This document shows, in pieces, positions 15,808 through 25,613 of a DNA stretch of 64,000 bases. Positions within the stretch are counted from its first letter, which is position 1. Each line of letters begins with the position of its first letter. Source of the DNA: Balneolaceae bacterium (GTDB taxonomy: Bacteria > Bacteroidota > Rhodothermia > Balneolales > Balneolaceae); assembly GCA_017795005.1 (NCBI GenBank), contig CP051242.1:310001-374000 (forward strand). Direction: 5' to 3'. The notes below the pieces were generated by a model. That model was given only the letters and a program-made list of their open reading frames with translations. It did not search any database and was not told the DNA's origin. A program made the translations under genes and the position numbers.

Positions 15808-17709
15808 TTACCAGTCATCTGTTCTGAACGGTACAGCGGGTAAACCTTCAAAATTATATAAAGCAGTCTCGGGGTTATCTGCCCAGGCATAACGAATGGC
15901 TACAGGATGTTCGACTTCATCTGATTCAAGAATAATAAGATCGCCATCGATGGTAGCGTCTGCCCAATGGAAAACACTGTCCGATCCTGCGAGAGCAAAT
16001 CCCGGAAGCCCCCCTTCGCTCTTTTTATTGACCAATCCTGAACCGATGTGATTAAAGGAAACGATGACTTTGTTTCCATCAATTACATGTCCACGATACA
16101 TTGGACCTGAATACACAATATCTTCATTGTAAACCACATGACGGGCCGATTGCCATAACCGATACCCAACATCCTGTTTGTTTCGGGGATGGATGTCATT
16201 GGCTTCTCCAATATCAATGATAGTAGCCATGCCGGTATTGATCAGACTTAGCGTTTGTGTTTGTGCTTCCTGAAGTTTTGCCCACCCGGATTCGGTTGGC
16301 TGATCATACCGTTCCTGATAATTTGCGAGCTGAACAAAAAGGAAAGGAAAATCGCCCTGGTTCCAAACATTCCTCCAGGATACAATCATTGTCTCAAACA
16401 AATCATTATAATATTGATTGGCTGCCACATTACTTTCTCCCTGATACCAAATGGTACCTTTTATAGTATATCCGGCAATAGGGTGTATCATTGCATTGTA
16501 AAGAAAGCCGGATTCATTTTCGTAACGTATGACTTCCGGCATTGGCGGCTCAATCAGGTTAGAGTACTTCCAGGTTCCATTAAGTGGAATTTTTTGGTTT
16601 TCGGTTTGAATCCAAAAATCATTTTCGCTCCCAATAAAAGTTCGGTTAGCCCAATCTTCGACTGTTCTTATTGCAATTAGATTTTCTCCTTCCCGCAATA
16701 AGCTTTTGTCAATATCAATGATTTCGGGATCATCAGACCAGATTTTCACATACACTTGTTCACCATTAATGAAAGCAACTGTGAATTTACCTGGATTCCC
16801 GAATGATAGTTGTGCGTTGCTAACCTGATCAAGGGTAAATGTTTTTCGAAGCCAGACAAATTCTCCGAGTGGATCCGAATTCGGAAGATTTAAGTTTTCC
16901 CAGCCGGCATCATTATAGTCTGGCAGATGAACACCAAAACTCAAAAAATTCTCTGTATCCTGTACCCGTTGGTATTTTTCAGCATTCTTTTGGTTGTTTT
17001 CTTCGATCCTTTGACTCCAATCTGTATTGTCTTCTAAATAGCTTCTGGCGTCTTCTTCATATCCGGGAACAGAGGTCAAGGCAGGAAGCGGAGTCCATGA
17101 TTCAGCGGGTGTACCACCCCAATTATCATCAATTATGCCTACAGGAACATTTTTTTCCGCGTGATTATGTTTTGCAAAAAACCAGGCAACCGCCGAAAAA
17201 TTACGGGCATTTTCTTTATTGGCAACTTTCCATTCTGCGGGTTGCTTAAAATCGTTTAACGGAACAACGGAAATATCGTGTGCAACTTTAATAAAACGTA
17301 TTTCCGGGTATTCAGCGTCATTAAGCTCCGCTTCCATATTATCTATGTTTGCACCAATCTGCCATTCCATATTAGACTGCCCGCCTGCAAGCCAGACATC
17401 TCCAAAATACACATCTTCGAAGGTAAGGGTCTGTCGGGAATCAACAGTGATTGTGTGTGGGCCTCCGGCTTGCTGCTTTGGAAGATATATTTCCCACTCA
17501 CCGGACTCATTCGATTCCGTTATTACATTCAAATCACCCATTAAAACAGTAACTACAGAGTTGGGCCTCGACCATCCCCAAAGCCGCACATTTTCATCGT
17601 GTTGAAGGACCATGTGATCACCAAAAATCGTTGGCATTTTAAGGTCTTGAGAATAGCCGGATAAAGAGAACATGGTAACAATAAAAGTAAGAATACTGAC
17701 TCTGAACAT
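15808..17709 (-). CDS. sialate O-acetylesterase, secreted
   Basis: About 633 residues from the ATG at 17709, which gives a clear signal peptide (MFRVSILTFIVTMFSLSGYSQ); a longer frame upstream lacks support. SGNH-hydrolase features: catalytic Ser in WLAGGQSNMEW, IWYQGESNV, and the C-terminal HPRNKQDVGYRLW with the catalytic His. An inserted beta domain (about residues 270-380) matches the family length. It removes O-acetyl groups from sialic acids or related glycans in the periplasm or outside. No other glycan genes are adjacent. Confidence 0.9.
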   Translation of the reverse strand: MFRVSILTFIVTMFSLSGYSQDLKMPTIFGDHMVLQHDENVRLWGWSRPNSVVTVLMGDLNVITESNESGEWEIYLPKQQAGGPHTITVDSRQTLTFEDVYFGDVWLAGGQSNMEWQIGANIDNMEAELNDAEYPEIRFIKVAHDISVVPLNDFKQPAEWKVANKENARNFSAVAWFFAKHNHAEKNVPVGIIDDNWGGTPAESWTPLPALTSVPGYEEDARSYLEDNTDWSQRIEENNQKNAEKYQRVQDTENFLSFGVHLPDYNDAGWENLNLPNSDPLGEFVWLRKTFTLDQVSNAQLSFGNPGKFTVAFINGEQVYVKIWSDDPEIIDIDKSLLREGENLIAIRTVEDWANRTFIGSENDFWIQTENQKIPLNGTWKYSNLIEPPMPEVIRYENESGFLYNAMIHPIAGYTIKGTIWYQGESNVAANQYYNDLFETMIVSWRNVWNQGDFPFLFVQLANYQERYDQPTESGWAKLQEAQTQTLSLINTGMATIIDIGEANDIHPRNKQDVGYRLWQSARHVVYNEDIVYSGPMYRGHVIDGNKVIVSFNHIGSGLVNKKSEGGLPGFALAGSDSVFHWADATIDGDLIILESDEVEHPVAIRYAWADNPETALYNFEGLPAVPFRTDDW

Positions 17710-17822
17710 AACAGGAATGTTAATTAGTAAATCAATTTTAGTAAAAAGAAGGTAATAGCTCAGATTATTAAAAACTATTTTGCATTTTAGAATCATGAAT
17801 AATCACCAAACTCAACGGTAAC

Positions 17823-18815
17823 ATGGAATTAAAACAACTTGGAAAATCTGAAATTAAAGTAACGCCGATTGCATTCGGAGCCTGGGCAATCGGAGGATGG
17901 ATGTGGGGAGGGGCAGACGAACAAGACGCAATTAAAGCCATCCAAAAAGCGTACGAACTCGGGATCACAACAATAGATACTGCTCCGGTGTACGGCTTTG
18001 GGAAAAGTGAGAACCTGGTTGCAGAAGCTATGAAGGGCATTCCAAGAGAGAACTATCAGATACTAACCAAATATGGATTGAACTGGGAAAGCGAAGACGG
18101 GCATTTTCGATTTATGTCTGAAGATAATGAAGGTAACCCAACCCCGCTTCACGCCTGGGCATCAAAAGAAAGAGTGAAAAAAGAATGTGAAGACAGTCTT
18201 CGGCGTCTGAAAACTGATTATTTGGATCTATATCAAATACACTGGCCGGATCCTTCTACAGAAATATCAGAGACTATGGAGGCTGTTGCAGAATTGCTTG
18301 AAGAAGGTAAAATACTTGCGGCAGGCGTTTGTAATTATAGCGTTGAACAAGTGGAGGAAGCATTGAAAATAGTGCCTCTGGCATCAAACCAAGTCCCTTA
18401 TAGTATGATTAACCGTGGAAATGAGGAAGATGTAATTCCCCAGGCGATAGAAAAGGGAATGGAAATACTCCCATATAGTCCGATTCAGCGAGGACTTTTA
18501 ACAGGAAAAATCAAACCCAGGCATGAATTTACGGGATATGATACCCGAAAAGGGGATAAGTTTTTTAAAGATGAAAACATTCAAAGAGTTCTTGTGCTAT
18601 TGGATAAAATCCGACCAATTGCAGAAGCTCATGACGCTTCGCTTACTCAGGTAGTAATTAACTGGACGGTTCAACAACCAGGAATAGGGTCCGTTCTGGT
18701 AGGTGCTAGAAATGAAAAACAGGTTATCGATAATGCCGCATCACTGGATTTTGAACTTTCGGAGGGAGAGTTAAACCTTATTACCAAAGCCTCAGATGAA
18801 TTCGAATTAGTGTAG
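17823..18815 (+). CDS. aldo/keto reductase
   Basis: 330-residue NADPH-dependent TIM-barrel oxidoreductase. Catalytic tetrad visible: Asp in TIDTAPVYGFG (Tyr in the same segment), Lys in LTKYGLNW, His in LYQIHWPD. The C-terminal cofactor region GSVLVGARNEKQV is also typical. Closest in style to the general stress/Mgs-type reductases; the substrate is unknown. It ends 92 bases before glpK and may or may not be in the same transcript. Confidence 0.93.
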   Translation: MELKQLGKSEIKVTPIAFGAWAIGGWMWGGADEQDAIKAIQKAYELGITTIDTAPVYGFGKSENLVAEAMKGIPRENYQILTKYGLNWESEDGHFRFMSEDNEGNPTPLHAWASKERVKKECEDSLRRLKTDYLDLYQIHWPDPSTEISETMEAVAELLEEGKILAAGVCNYSVEQVEEALKIVPLASNQVPYSMINRGNEEDVIPQAIEKGMEILPYSPIQRGLLTGKIKPRHEFTGYDTRKGDKFFKDENIQRVLVLLDKIRPIAEAHDASLTQVVINWTVQQPGIGSVLVGARNEKQVIDNAASLDFELSEGELNLITKASDEFELV

Positions 18816-18873
18816 ACTCATTAACGAACCATTAGCATTAGATTAAGCTGTTGCGGAAGGAGTTTATTTAAAT

Positions 18874-18910
18874 CATATTGACTTCGAAATAGAATGCAGG
18901 AGTCAATATG
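18874..18910 (+). promoter_or_regulatory. inverted repeat covering glpK ribosome site and start codon
   Basis: CATATTGACT (18874-18883) and AGTCAATATG (18901-18910) are perfect 10-base arms with a 17-base loop. The 3' arm includes part of the AGGAG ribosome site (18898-18902) and the glpK ATG (18908). In RNA this hairpin would hide the start of translation; in DNA it could be an operator. Confidence 0.5.
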
Positions 18911-20401
18911 GAAAAGAGATTTATACTAGCAATCGATCAGGGGACAACCAGCTCCAGGGCGATCGTTTTTGATCATTCAGGAGAAATTCGAGCAGTAGCC
19001 CAAAAAGAATTCAAACAACATTTTCCCAACGATGGCTGGGTAGAACATGATCCAAATGAAATCTGGAAGACTCAGGCGGGAGTAGTAGCAGAAGCGATTA
19101 TGGATTGCGGTGCAGACGGTAAGAACATTGCTGCTATTGGAATAACCAATCAAAGAGAAACTACGGTAGTTTGGGATAGAGAAACAGGGGAGCCCGTTTA
19201 TAACGCTATAGTATGGCAAGACCGGCGCACCTCTGATTACTGCGATCAACTAAGGGAAGAGGGGTGGACAGAAAAAGTAAAAGAGAAAACAGGTCTGATC
19301 ATTGATAGCTATTTTTCTGGAACCAAAGTTCGATGGATTCTTGAAAATGTGGAAGGAGCCAGAGAAAAGGCCGAACAGGGAAAACTTGCTTTCGGCACGA
19401 TTGATTGCTGGTTGGTTTGGAATTTCACTAAAGGGGAAACGCACATTACCGATGTAACCAACGCCTCACGAACGATGTTGTACAACATTACAGAACACAA
19501 ATGGGATGAGGAGCTGCTGGAGTTAATGGGAATTCCAGAAAGTATGCTACCGGAGGTAAAGTCATCCAGCGAAATATATGGACATACCAAAACAACTATT
19601 TTCGCTCATGAAGTACCCATTGCCGGAATAGCCGGAGATCAGCAGGCCGCGATGTTTGGTCAGATGTGTTTACAACCCGGAATGTTGAAGAATACTTATG
19701 GCACGGGTTCTTTTATTATGTTTAATACCGGAGAAGAAGCAATAGAGTCTAATAACAATCTCCTAACCACAATCGGATATGGGTTTAATGATAAAACCAT
19801 TTATGCTTTAGAAGGAAGTATTTTTATTGCCGGTGCAGTTGTCCAGTGGCTGAGAGATGGATTGGGAATTATAAAATCTTCTTCAGATGTAGAGAAACTC
19901 GCTCTTACCGAAAAGGATAATGGAGGGATTTACTTGGTACCTGCTTTTGCCGGACTTGGTGCACCACACTGGGACCAGCGAGCGAGAGGGTCCATTTTCG
20001 GATTGACACGTGGTTCCACTGCCGGACATATTGCCCGGGCTGCTTTGGAGGGAATAGCCTTTCAAGTGAAGGATGTGCTTTCTGCGATGGAAGCTGATTC
20101 CGGAATCGAAATTAAAGAACTCCGGGTAGATGGTGGAGCAACCGTAAACGACACGTTAATGCAATTTCAATCCGATATTTTACAGATACCGCTGGTTCGC
20201 CCAAAGATATTGGAAACCACAGCACTTGGCGCCGCTTACTTAGCGGGACTCGCCGTTGGCTTCTGGAAAAATACCGATGAAACCAAAGAACAGTGGCAGG
20301 AAGACAAACGCTTTGAGCCCAAAATGAGTAAAGATCAGGCTAACGAATTTTTGTTTAAATGGAACAAAGCCGTTGAGAAAAGTAAGGGGTGGGTTGAGTG
20401 A
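18908..20401 (+). CDS. glpK: glycerol kinase
   Basis: 497 residues, normal length. Phosphorylates glycerol to sn-glycerol 3-phosphate with ATP. FGGY-kinase motifs: [13 protein letters not shown] near the start, [10 protein letters not shown], the substrate region WQDRRT, the ATPase segment [13 protein letters not shown], and [22 protein letters not shown] with [16 protein letters not shown] near the C-terminus. First gene of a glycerol operon: it overlaps the DUF4262 gene by 4 bases, which overlaps glpD by 1. Start at ATG 18908 with a strong AGGAG, itself inside a hairpin. Confidence 0.98.
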   Translation: MEKRFILAIDQGTTSSRAIVFDHSGEIRAVAQKEFKQHFPNDGWVEHDPNEIWKTQAGVVAEAIMDCGADGKNIAAIGITNQRETTVVWDRETGEPVYNAIVWQDRRTSDYCDQLREEGWTEKVKEKTGLIIDSYFSGTKVRWILENVEGAREKAEQGKLAFGTIDCWLVWNFTKGETHITDVTNASRTMLYNITEHKWDEELLELMGIPESMLPEVKSSSEIYGHTKTTIFAHEVPIAGIAGDQQAAMFGQMCLQPGMLKNTYGTGSFIMFNTGEEAIESNNNLLTTIGYGFNDKTIYALEGSIFIAGAVVQWLRDGLGIIKSSSDVEKLALTEKDNGGIYLVPAFAGLGAPHWDQRARGSIFGLTRGSTAGHIARAALEGIAFQVKDVLSAMEADSGIEIKELRVDGGATVNDTLMQFQSDILQIPLVRPKILETTALGAAYLAGLAVGFWKNTDETKEQWQEDKRFEPKMSKDQANEFLFKWNKAVEKSKGWVE

Positions 20402-20859
20402 ACGCACATGAAATACAGGACAAAGAAACGGAAGACTTCATAAAACAAAAGATAAAGGAGTTTGGATGGTCTGTTCAGTATTTTGAAGCAGAAGAAGAAA
20501 AACCGACTTTTGCATATACAATTGGTTTATGGGAAACTTTCAAACATCCAGAAATAATTGTTTTTGGATTATCCACTAATCATTTAGTCACAATTCTAAA
20601 TGAGGCGGGTTCATATATTAAAGAGGGAAAAGTACTTAAAGTCGGAAAAGTATACGATGAATACTTAGAAGGCTTTGGTTCCATCTTCCGGAAGGTTAAA
20701 AAGTCCCGAATGCCAGAGTATTTTGGATATGGATTATGGTATTACTCAGGAGAAAATTTTGAAGCGATTCAGTTTTTTTGGCCTGATTCTGATGGAAACT
20801 TTCCTTGGCAAGAAGGTTTTGAAGAATCAGTAAAAGAGCTACAACCACAACTTTTTTAA
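20398..20859 (+). CDS. DUF4262 protein within the glycerol operon
   Basis: 153 residues starting at GTG, overlapping glpK by 4 bases (GTGA) and glpD by 1. DUF4262 pattern: [21 protein letters not shown], a glycine-rich middle, then [18 protein letters not shown] and a C-terminal helix. No signal or membrane segment. Family function is unknown and it is not a usual glp gene, so its tight placement between kinase and dehydrogenase is notable. It may simply be an insertion into the operon. Confidence 0.85.
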   Translation: MNAHEIQDKETEDFIKQKIKEFGWSVQYFEAEEEKPTFAYTIGLWETFKHPEIIVFGLSTNHLVTILNEAGSYIKEGKVLKVGKVYDEYLEGFGSIFRKVKKSRMPEYFGYGLWYYSGENFEAIQFFWPDSDGNFPWQEGFEESVKELQPQLF

Positions 20860-22421
20860 TGAAACGTAAAGACTTCATAAACACCCTAAAGGAAACCAAC
20901 GACTACTGGGATGTACTCATTATCGGGGGAGGCGCAACGGGCCTAGGTTGTGCGGTTGACTCCGCTTCCCGGGGATATAAAACGGTACTTCTTGATATGC
21001 ACGATTTTGCAAAGGGAACCTCAAGTCGTAGTACTAAACTGGTTCATGGAGGAGTTCGTTATCTGCAGCAGGGAGATGTTTCTCTGGTGATTGAAGCATT
21101 GAAAGAACGCGGCTTACTCATTCAGAACGCGCCACATCTAGTAAGTCATCAGTCTTTTATCGTGCCGAGTTATAAATGGTGGAACGGACCGTTCTATGGG
21201 GTTGGACTAAAAGTCTACGATGCACTTGCAGGAAAGCTAGGTATTAAAAAATCCAAAAGTCTTTCTAAAGAAGAAGTACTTGAGAAAATTCCCACATTAG
21301 AATCGGAAGGATTAAATGGAGGCACTATTTACTATGACGGACAATTCGATGATTCCCGTTTAGCAATAAATCTTGCTCAAACAGCTGTTGATCATGGGGC
21401 TACGGTAATAAATTATATGAAGGTTACCGGACTCATAAAAAATAGTCCGGGATATATTACGGGTGTAAAAGTTCAGAATATGATTGATGGAAGTTCAATG
21501 GAGATTAGCGCCAGAGTTGTAATTAATGCCACTGGAATCTTTTCGGATTCAATTCTTGAAATGGATGACTTTAAACATCAGCGAATGATACAATGTGCAC
21601 AGGGTGTACATATTGTATTAGATAAAGAGTTTTTACCCGGTAATGCTGCTATAATGGTTCCACATACTGATGACGGAAGGGTTCTTTTTGCCGTACCCTG
21701 GCACGGAAAGGCATTGGTTGGAACGACTGATACTCCGATTAATAAACCATCACTTGAGCCGATAGCGCTTGAAGAAGAGGTAGAGTTTATCTTAAAGCAC
21801 GCAAAAAAATATTTAACGAAAGACCCAAAAAGGAGCGATGTAAAAAGTGTTTTTGCTGGACTAAGACCCTTGGTTAAACCTCAGGATGCCAAGTCAACGG
21901 CAGAAATTTCCAGGAGTCACCATTTGCAGGTATCGGGATCTGGTTTGGTTACGATTGCCGGTGGAAAGTGGACTACTTATAGAAAAATGGCTGAGGATAC
22001 TATTAATCAGGCAGAATTAGTTGCCGGGCTTGAAAACACATCCTGTAAAACAGAAAACCTGAGAATTCATGGTTGGTTAAAAAATATTGATTCGGATAAC
22101 CATTTACATGTGTATGGCTCAGACGAAGTAGGATTAAGAAAATTACTTGAAGAAAACCCGGAATGGAATGAACCCCTTCACCAAAATTTACCATACTTAA
22201 AAGGGGAAGTTATCTGGGCGGTACGAAATGAACTTGCAATTACAATTGAAGACGTACTTTCCAGGCGAACAAGGGCACTACTTTTAGACGCAAAGGCGTC
22301 TCTGGAAATGGCACCGGAAGTTGGGAGACTCATTGCCTCAGAATTTGGATACGATGAGGCATGGGTTCAGCAGGAGGTAAAAGAGTATGAAGCGTTAGCA
22401 AGAAATTATATTTTGGAATAA
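20859..22421 (+). CDS. glpD: aerobic glycerol-3-phosphate dehydrogenase
   Basis: 520 residues. Membrane-associated FAD enzyme that oxidises glycerol 3-phosphate to dihydroxyacetone phosphate and passes electrons to quinone. N-terminal FAD-binding loop LIIGGGATGLGCAVDSASRG, then SSRSTKLVHGGVRYLQQG, characteristic of GlpA/GlpD, and GRVLFAVPWHGKALVGTTDTP. The C-terminal GlpA-C-like domain includes RNELAITIEDVLSRRTR. Overlaps the preceding gene by one base and forms the glycerol catabolic core with glpK and glpF. Confidence 0.97.
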   Translation: MKRKDFINTLKETNDYWDVLIIGGGATGLGCAVDSASRGYKTVLLDMHDFAKGTSSRSTKLVHGGVRYLQQGDVSLVIEALKERGLLIQNAPHLVSHQSFIVPSYKWWNGPFYGVGLKVYDALAGKLGIKKSKSLSKEEVLEKIPTLESEGLNGGTIYYDGQFDDSRLAINLAQTAVDHGATVINYMKVTGLIKNSPGYITGVKVQNMIDGSSMEISARVVINATGIFSDSILEMDDFKHQRMIQCAQGVHIVLDKEFLPGNAAIMVPHTDDGRVLFAVPWHGKALVGTTDTPINKPSLEPIALEEEVEFILKHAKKYLTKDPKRSDVKSVFAGLRPLVKPQDAKSTAEISRSHHLQVSGSGLVTIAGGKWTTYRKMAEDTINQAELVAGLENTSCKTENLRIHGWLKNIDSDNHLHVYGSDEVGLRKLLEENPEWNEPLHQNLPYLKGEVIWAVRNELAITIEDVLSRRTRALLLDAKASLEMAPEVGRLIASEFGYDEAWVQQEVKEYEALARNYILE

Positions 22422-22441
22422 AATCCATGAAATAAAACAAC

Positions 22442-22518
22442 AGTCATCCTGAGCGAAAGCGAAGGATCTGCACAATTCGAAGTTAAGTAGATTCTTCGGC
22501 AGTAGCCTCAGAATGACT
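22442..22518 (+). repeat. dispersed palindromic repeat, long copy in the glp operon
   Basis: A 77-base unit from AGTCATCCTGAGCGAAAGC to CAGAATGACT, with an inner GATCTGCACAATTCGAAG. Ends are inverted relative to each other (AGTCATCCTGAG against CTCAGAATGACT). It lies between glpD and glpF and could fold in the transcript and alter glpF expression. Confidence 0.75.
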
Positions 22519-22533
22519 AAAATTAAAAAAACT

Positions 22534-23244
22534 ATGGAAGCATACTTAGGGGAAGTTCTGGGAACATTCTTATTAATGGTTTTAGGATTAGGAGTGAACG
22601 CAAACGTTTCACTTAAAAGAACCTATGGCTCCGGAGGAAGCTGGCTTCTGATAAACTGGGGATGGGGAATCGCTGTATTTGTTGCTGTTTTTGTTTCAGC
22701 AGGAATAAGTGGCGCTCATATTAATCCTGCTGTAACAATAGGGCTGGCGGTAGCCGGTAAATTTTCATGGGCCTTAGTTCCAGGGTATATAATTGCCCAG
22801 TTCATTGGGGCAATATTAGCTGCTATTTTAATCTGGATACAATTCAAAAATCATTTTGAGGAAACCGAAGATCAAGGAACAAAACTTGGAGTTTTTAGTA
22901 CCGGACCTGCTATCAAAGACACATGGAACAATTTATACTCCGAAGTATTCGGCACATTTGTACTAGTATTAGCAGTGTTATTTTTGGCCGCACCAGATGT
23001 CGGTCTTGGCTCCATTGAGGCTCTACCGGTTGGACTGTTAGTATTTGGAATAGGGATGTCTTTAGGTGGTACAACAGGATACGCTATTAATCCAGCCAGA
23101 GATCTAGGGCCAAGATTAGCACATGCGTTTTTACCCATAAAAGGAAAAGGAAGTAGTAACTGGGCTTATTCATGGATTCCGGTTCTTGGGCCACTTGTAG
23201 GAGGAGTTTTAGCAGCATTTGTATATTCTTTACTTCCATTTTAA
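22534..23244 (+). CDS. glpF: glycerol facilitator (aquaporin family)
   Basis: About 236 residues, six helices and two NPA half-helices: GAHINPAVTIG and GYAINPARDLGPR. The Asp after the second NPAR is the residue that marks glycerol-conducting members. An in-frame ATG at 22513 lies in the end of the repeat, so I prefer ATG 22534 (MEAYLGEVLGTF). It completes the glycerol uptake-kinase-dehydrogenase set, although a 91-base spacer with a repeat separates it from glpD. Confidence 0.93.
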   Translation: MEAYLGEVLGTFLLMVLGLGVNANVSLKRTYGSGGSWLLINWGWGIAVFVAVFVSAGISGAHINPAVTIGLAVAGKFSWALVPGYIIAQFIGAILAAILIWIQFKNHFEETEDQGTKLGVFSTGPAIKDTWNNLYSEVFGTFVLVLAVLFLAAPDVGLGSIEALPVGLLVFGIGMSLGGTTGYAINPARDLGPRLAHAFLPIKGKGSSNWAYSWIPVLGPLVGGVLAAFVYSLLPF

Positions 23245-23255
23245 AACCCTGAAGA

Positions 23256-23831
23256 ATGAGATCATTTTTAAAAGACAGAAGCTGGCGATTTTTACTATTT
23301 GAGTTTATTGTGGTTTTCGTCGGAATTTATGGGGCATTTTATCTTAACACACTACGTGAAGAACAGATTGAGCGTAGAAACCAGGTTAATTACTACAAGA
23401 CCTTCATGCTGAATCTGGATTACCTGTATGCCAATGCCGAATCTGTAAAAACCCTAGTCGAGACATCTTTAAAAGAACATGAAGAAAACCCGGAGGCTGA
23501 ATTTAAAATCCTCAGGGAAATCGATTTTACCAATAATATGCTGATAGTACGTTCAGGGTTTGAGGCCGAAAATTTCACTACGATAGGGCAAGAGTATTTA
23601 GCGAGCCTGGACCGTGGATCAAACCTTATATCACTAATAGAGAAGAGGGCGAATATTCTGGAAGACGAAACAAGAGAGTTTCTAATTTATAAGAACGGAG
23701 ATAAAGAAGCGTTCAGGAAATGGTATATAGAAGAACATCAAATATTATCAGGGCTTCTGGATGCATTAATGTCCACCATCAAAAATGGAGCTGTTCCTGA
23801 AACCAGAGAAATAATCAGGTTGATAGAATAA
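23256..23831 (+). CDS. hypothetical protein with one N-terminal membrane helix
   Basis: 191 residues. A single helix at about residues 12-30 (FLLFEFIVVFVGIYGAFYLN) precedes a helical soluble domain of acidic/basic character. This layout (short basic start, one helix with ...VVFVGIYGAFYLNTLREEQ..., long helical tail) resembles uncharacterised Bacteroidota proteins of the DUF6090 type, but I am not certain. 11 bases after glpF, so probably in the same transcript; role unknown. Confidence 0.7.
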   Translation: MRSFLKDRSWRFLLFEFIVVFVGIYGAFYLNTLREEQIERRNQVNYYKTFMLNLDYLYANAESVKTLVETSLKEHEENPEAEFKILREIDFTNNMLIVRSGFEAENFTTIGQEYLASLDRGSNLISLIEKRANILEDETREFLIYKNGDKEAFRKWYIEEHQILSGLLDALMSTIKNGAVPETREIIRLIE

Positions 23832-23835
23832 ACAG

Positions 23836-24390
23836 TTAGCTTAACGCTTCTTTAATCCGGCTAAAGATTTCATCAATAGTTCCTATCCCATCAATTTCTT
23901 TAACCTGTCCCTTAGTTTTATAATAAGCCAGAACGGGAGCGGTTTCATTATGATAAACTTCCAGACGGTTTTTAATTCCCTCTTCGGTATCGTCCGTCCG
24001 TCCCTGTCCTCTGGAAAGGATTCTCTTGATAAGTTCTTCTTCAGGAACTTCAAGGGAAATGAAAGCGTCAACCTGCGATCCTTTTTTTACTAATAAAGCA
24101 TCAAACGCCTCTGCCTGAACAACTGTTCTTGGAAAACCATCAAATACAGCGCCGTTAGCATACTTTTCATCTTCTAATTCTTCAGCTACTAAGTCTACAA
24201 CCGTTTGGTCAGAGACTAATTCTCCAGCGTCCAGAATCGCTTTAACTTTAACGCCAAGGGGTGTTTCGTTTTTAATTGCAGCCCGGAAAATATTTCCCGT
24301 TGAAAGATGTGGAATAGAATATTCCTTAATCAGAAGTTCTGCCTGAGTTCCTTTTCCTGCGCCCGGAGGTCCAAATAGAATGATATTCAT
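23836..24390 (-). CDS. adk: adenylate kinase
   Basis: 184 residues; equilibrates ATP + AMP with 2 ADP. P-loop GPPGAGKGTQ at residues 6-15, AMP-binding STGNIFRAA and GFPRTVVQAE, and a short LID with RGQGRTDD. The protein is the short type without the zinc-finger LID insertion. It is downstream of rplS on the same strand but separated by a terminator hairpin (24442-24481), so it probably has its own promoter in the 24391-24441 gap or depends on readthrough. Confidence 0.97.
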   Translation of the reverse strand: MNIILFGPPGAGKGTQAELLIKEYSIPHLSTGNIFRAAIKNETPLGVKVKAILDAGELVSDQTVVDLVAEELEDEKYANGAVFDGFPRTVVQAEAFDALLVKKGSQVDAFISLEVPEEELIKRILSRGQGRTDDTEEGIKNRLEVYHNETAPVLAYYKTKGQVKEIDGIGTIDEIFSRIKEALS

Positions 24391-24441
24391 ACTAAGAGAT
24401 TTTCGCGTTCGATAAGTGAGGGTTGTCTGAATTTCAGGGAA

Positions 24442-24481
24442 TAGAAAACCCGGAACCTGAAGATTGAATTCCAGGTCCGGG
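24442..24481 (-). terminator. rho-independent terminator after rplS
   Basis: On the minus strand CCCGGACCTG and CAGGTTCCGGG form a 10-base stem with one bulge around an 12-base loop, followed by TTTTCTATT. It ends the rpsP-rimM-trmD-rplS transcript. Confidence 0.8.
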
Positions 24482-24521
24482 AAGTTTTAATAATTCCTTA
24501 ATTCAGGAGAAAGCAAAGAGC

Positions 24522-24881
24522 TTATTTCTTTGGGTTTTGGCTTTCACGCTCTTTAATACGCGCAGCTTTACCACGTAGCTCACGTAGATAGAACAATTTA
24601 GAACGTCTTACTTTTCCTCTTCTCTTCACATCAATTTGAGCGATGAACGGAGAGTTTAATGGGAAAATACGCTCAACACCTACACTACCGCTCATTTTTC
24701 GAACAGTAAAGGTTTTGTTCGGGCCGCTTCCTCGTTCTGAGATCACAACACCTTCGTATTGCTGAATTCTTTCTTTTTCACCTTCACGTACACGGTAATG
24801 TACATTAACAGTATCACCTGCTGTAAACTCAGGGATATCGTCAGTTACTAAAGTTTGTTCAACTAATTTTAGTTTGTCCAT
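24522..24881 (-). CDS. rplS: 50S ribosomal protein L19
   Basis: 119 residues, normal length. Family stretches: [55 protein letters not shown], and [24 protein letters not shown]. Last gene of the rpsP-rimM-trmD-rplS cluster, 51 bases after trmD. Binds at the 30S-50S interface. Confidence 0.99.
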   Translation of the reverse strand: MDKLKLVEQTLVTDDIPEFTAGDTVNVHYRVREGEKERIQQYEGVVISERGSGPNKTFTVRKMSGSVGVERIFPLNSPFIAQIDVKRRGKVRRSKLFYLRELRGKAARIKERESQNPKK

Positions 24882-24932
24882 TTTTCTGTGTGTTAAATCC
24901 TTCCCATAATGGAAGAATGTTAATATTCTTTC

Positions 24933-25613
24933 TTATAATTTTTCGTACAAATCTTTTCTTCGTTCTTTGGTACGCTTGATGGATTGTTCCTGCTGCCAGG
25001 TCTCTATCTTTTTTGGATCGCCAGACCTCAGTACCTCCGGAACTTTTAATCCTTTGAATTCTGCTGGCCGGGTATAAACCGGCGCTTCCAGCAATCCATT
25101 CTGAAATGAATCATTCAGTGCGCTTCCGGCATCACCAATAGCCCCGGGCAAAAGTCTTACTATTGCATCGGTAATTACCATGGCGGGAAGCTCTCCTCCT
25201 GAAAGTACATAATCACCAATAGTGTATTCTTTGGTGATTAGTTCATCTCGTACCCGCTGATCTACTCCTTTATAGTGCCCGCATAGAATCAGAATATTTT
25301 TTTTCAACGAGAGCGCATTAGCTGCAGGTTGATCAAATACTTCTCCATCGGCTGCGGTAAAAATCACTTCGTCGTATTCGCGTTGGCTGGTCAAATGCTC
25401 AATACAGCTGAAAATCGGCTGTGGAGTTAACACCATTCCGGGGTTTCCGCCATACGGGTAGTCATCTATTTTTTTGTGTTTGTCTTCGGTGTAATCACGA
25501 AGATCATGCACATAGATTTCTACGAGATTTTTATCAATCGCACGTTTCACAATGCTGTGATTCAGTGGGCCGTCCAGCAAAGCCGGAACTCCTGAAATGA
25601 TATCAATTCTCAT
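24933..25613 (-). CDS. trmD: tRNA (guanine-N1)-methyltransferase
   Basis: About 226 residues. Methylates G37 of tRNAs with SAM. Start at ATG 25613 (MRIDIISGVP), overlapping the rimM stop by one base (TAATG). SPOUT-fold trefoil-knot signatures: DDYPYGGNPGMVL, LCGHYKGVDQRV, EYTIGDYVLSGGELPAMV, and the C-terminal RPAEFKGLKVPEVLRSGDP. Co-transcribed with rimM and rplS. Confidence 0.98.
   Translation of the reverse strand: MRIDIISGVPALLDGPLNHSIVKRAIDKNLVEIYVHDLRDYTEDKHKKIDDYPYGGNPGMVLTPQPIFSCIEHLTSQREYDEVIFTAADGEVFDQPAANALSLKKNILILCGHYKGVDQRVRDELITKEYTIGDYVLSGGELPAMVITDAIVRLLPGAIGDAGSALNDSFQNGLLEAPVYTRPAEFKGLKVPEVLRSGDPKKIETWQQEQSIKRTKERRKDLYEKL

Noticed and set aside
16255-17605. Plus-strand ORFs of 68-141 codons opposite the sialate O-acetylesterase
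   Set aside because: Antisense frames of a gene with clear SGNH motifs; no signal, motif or start context.
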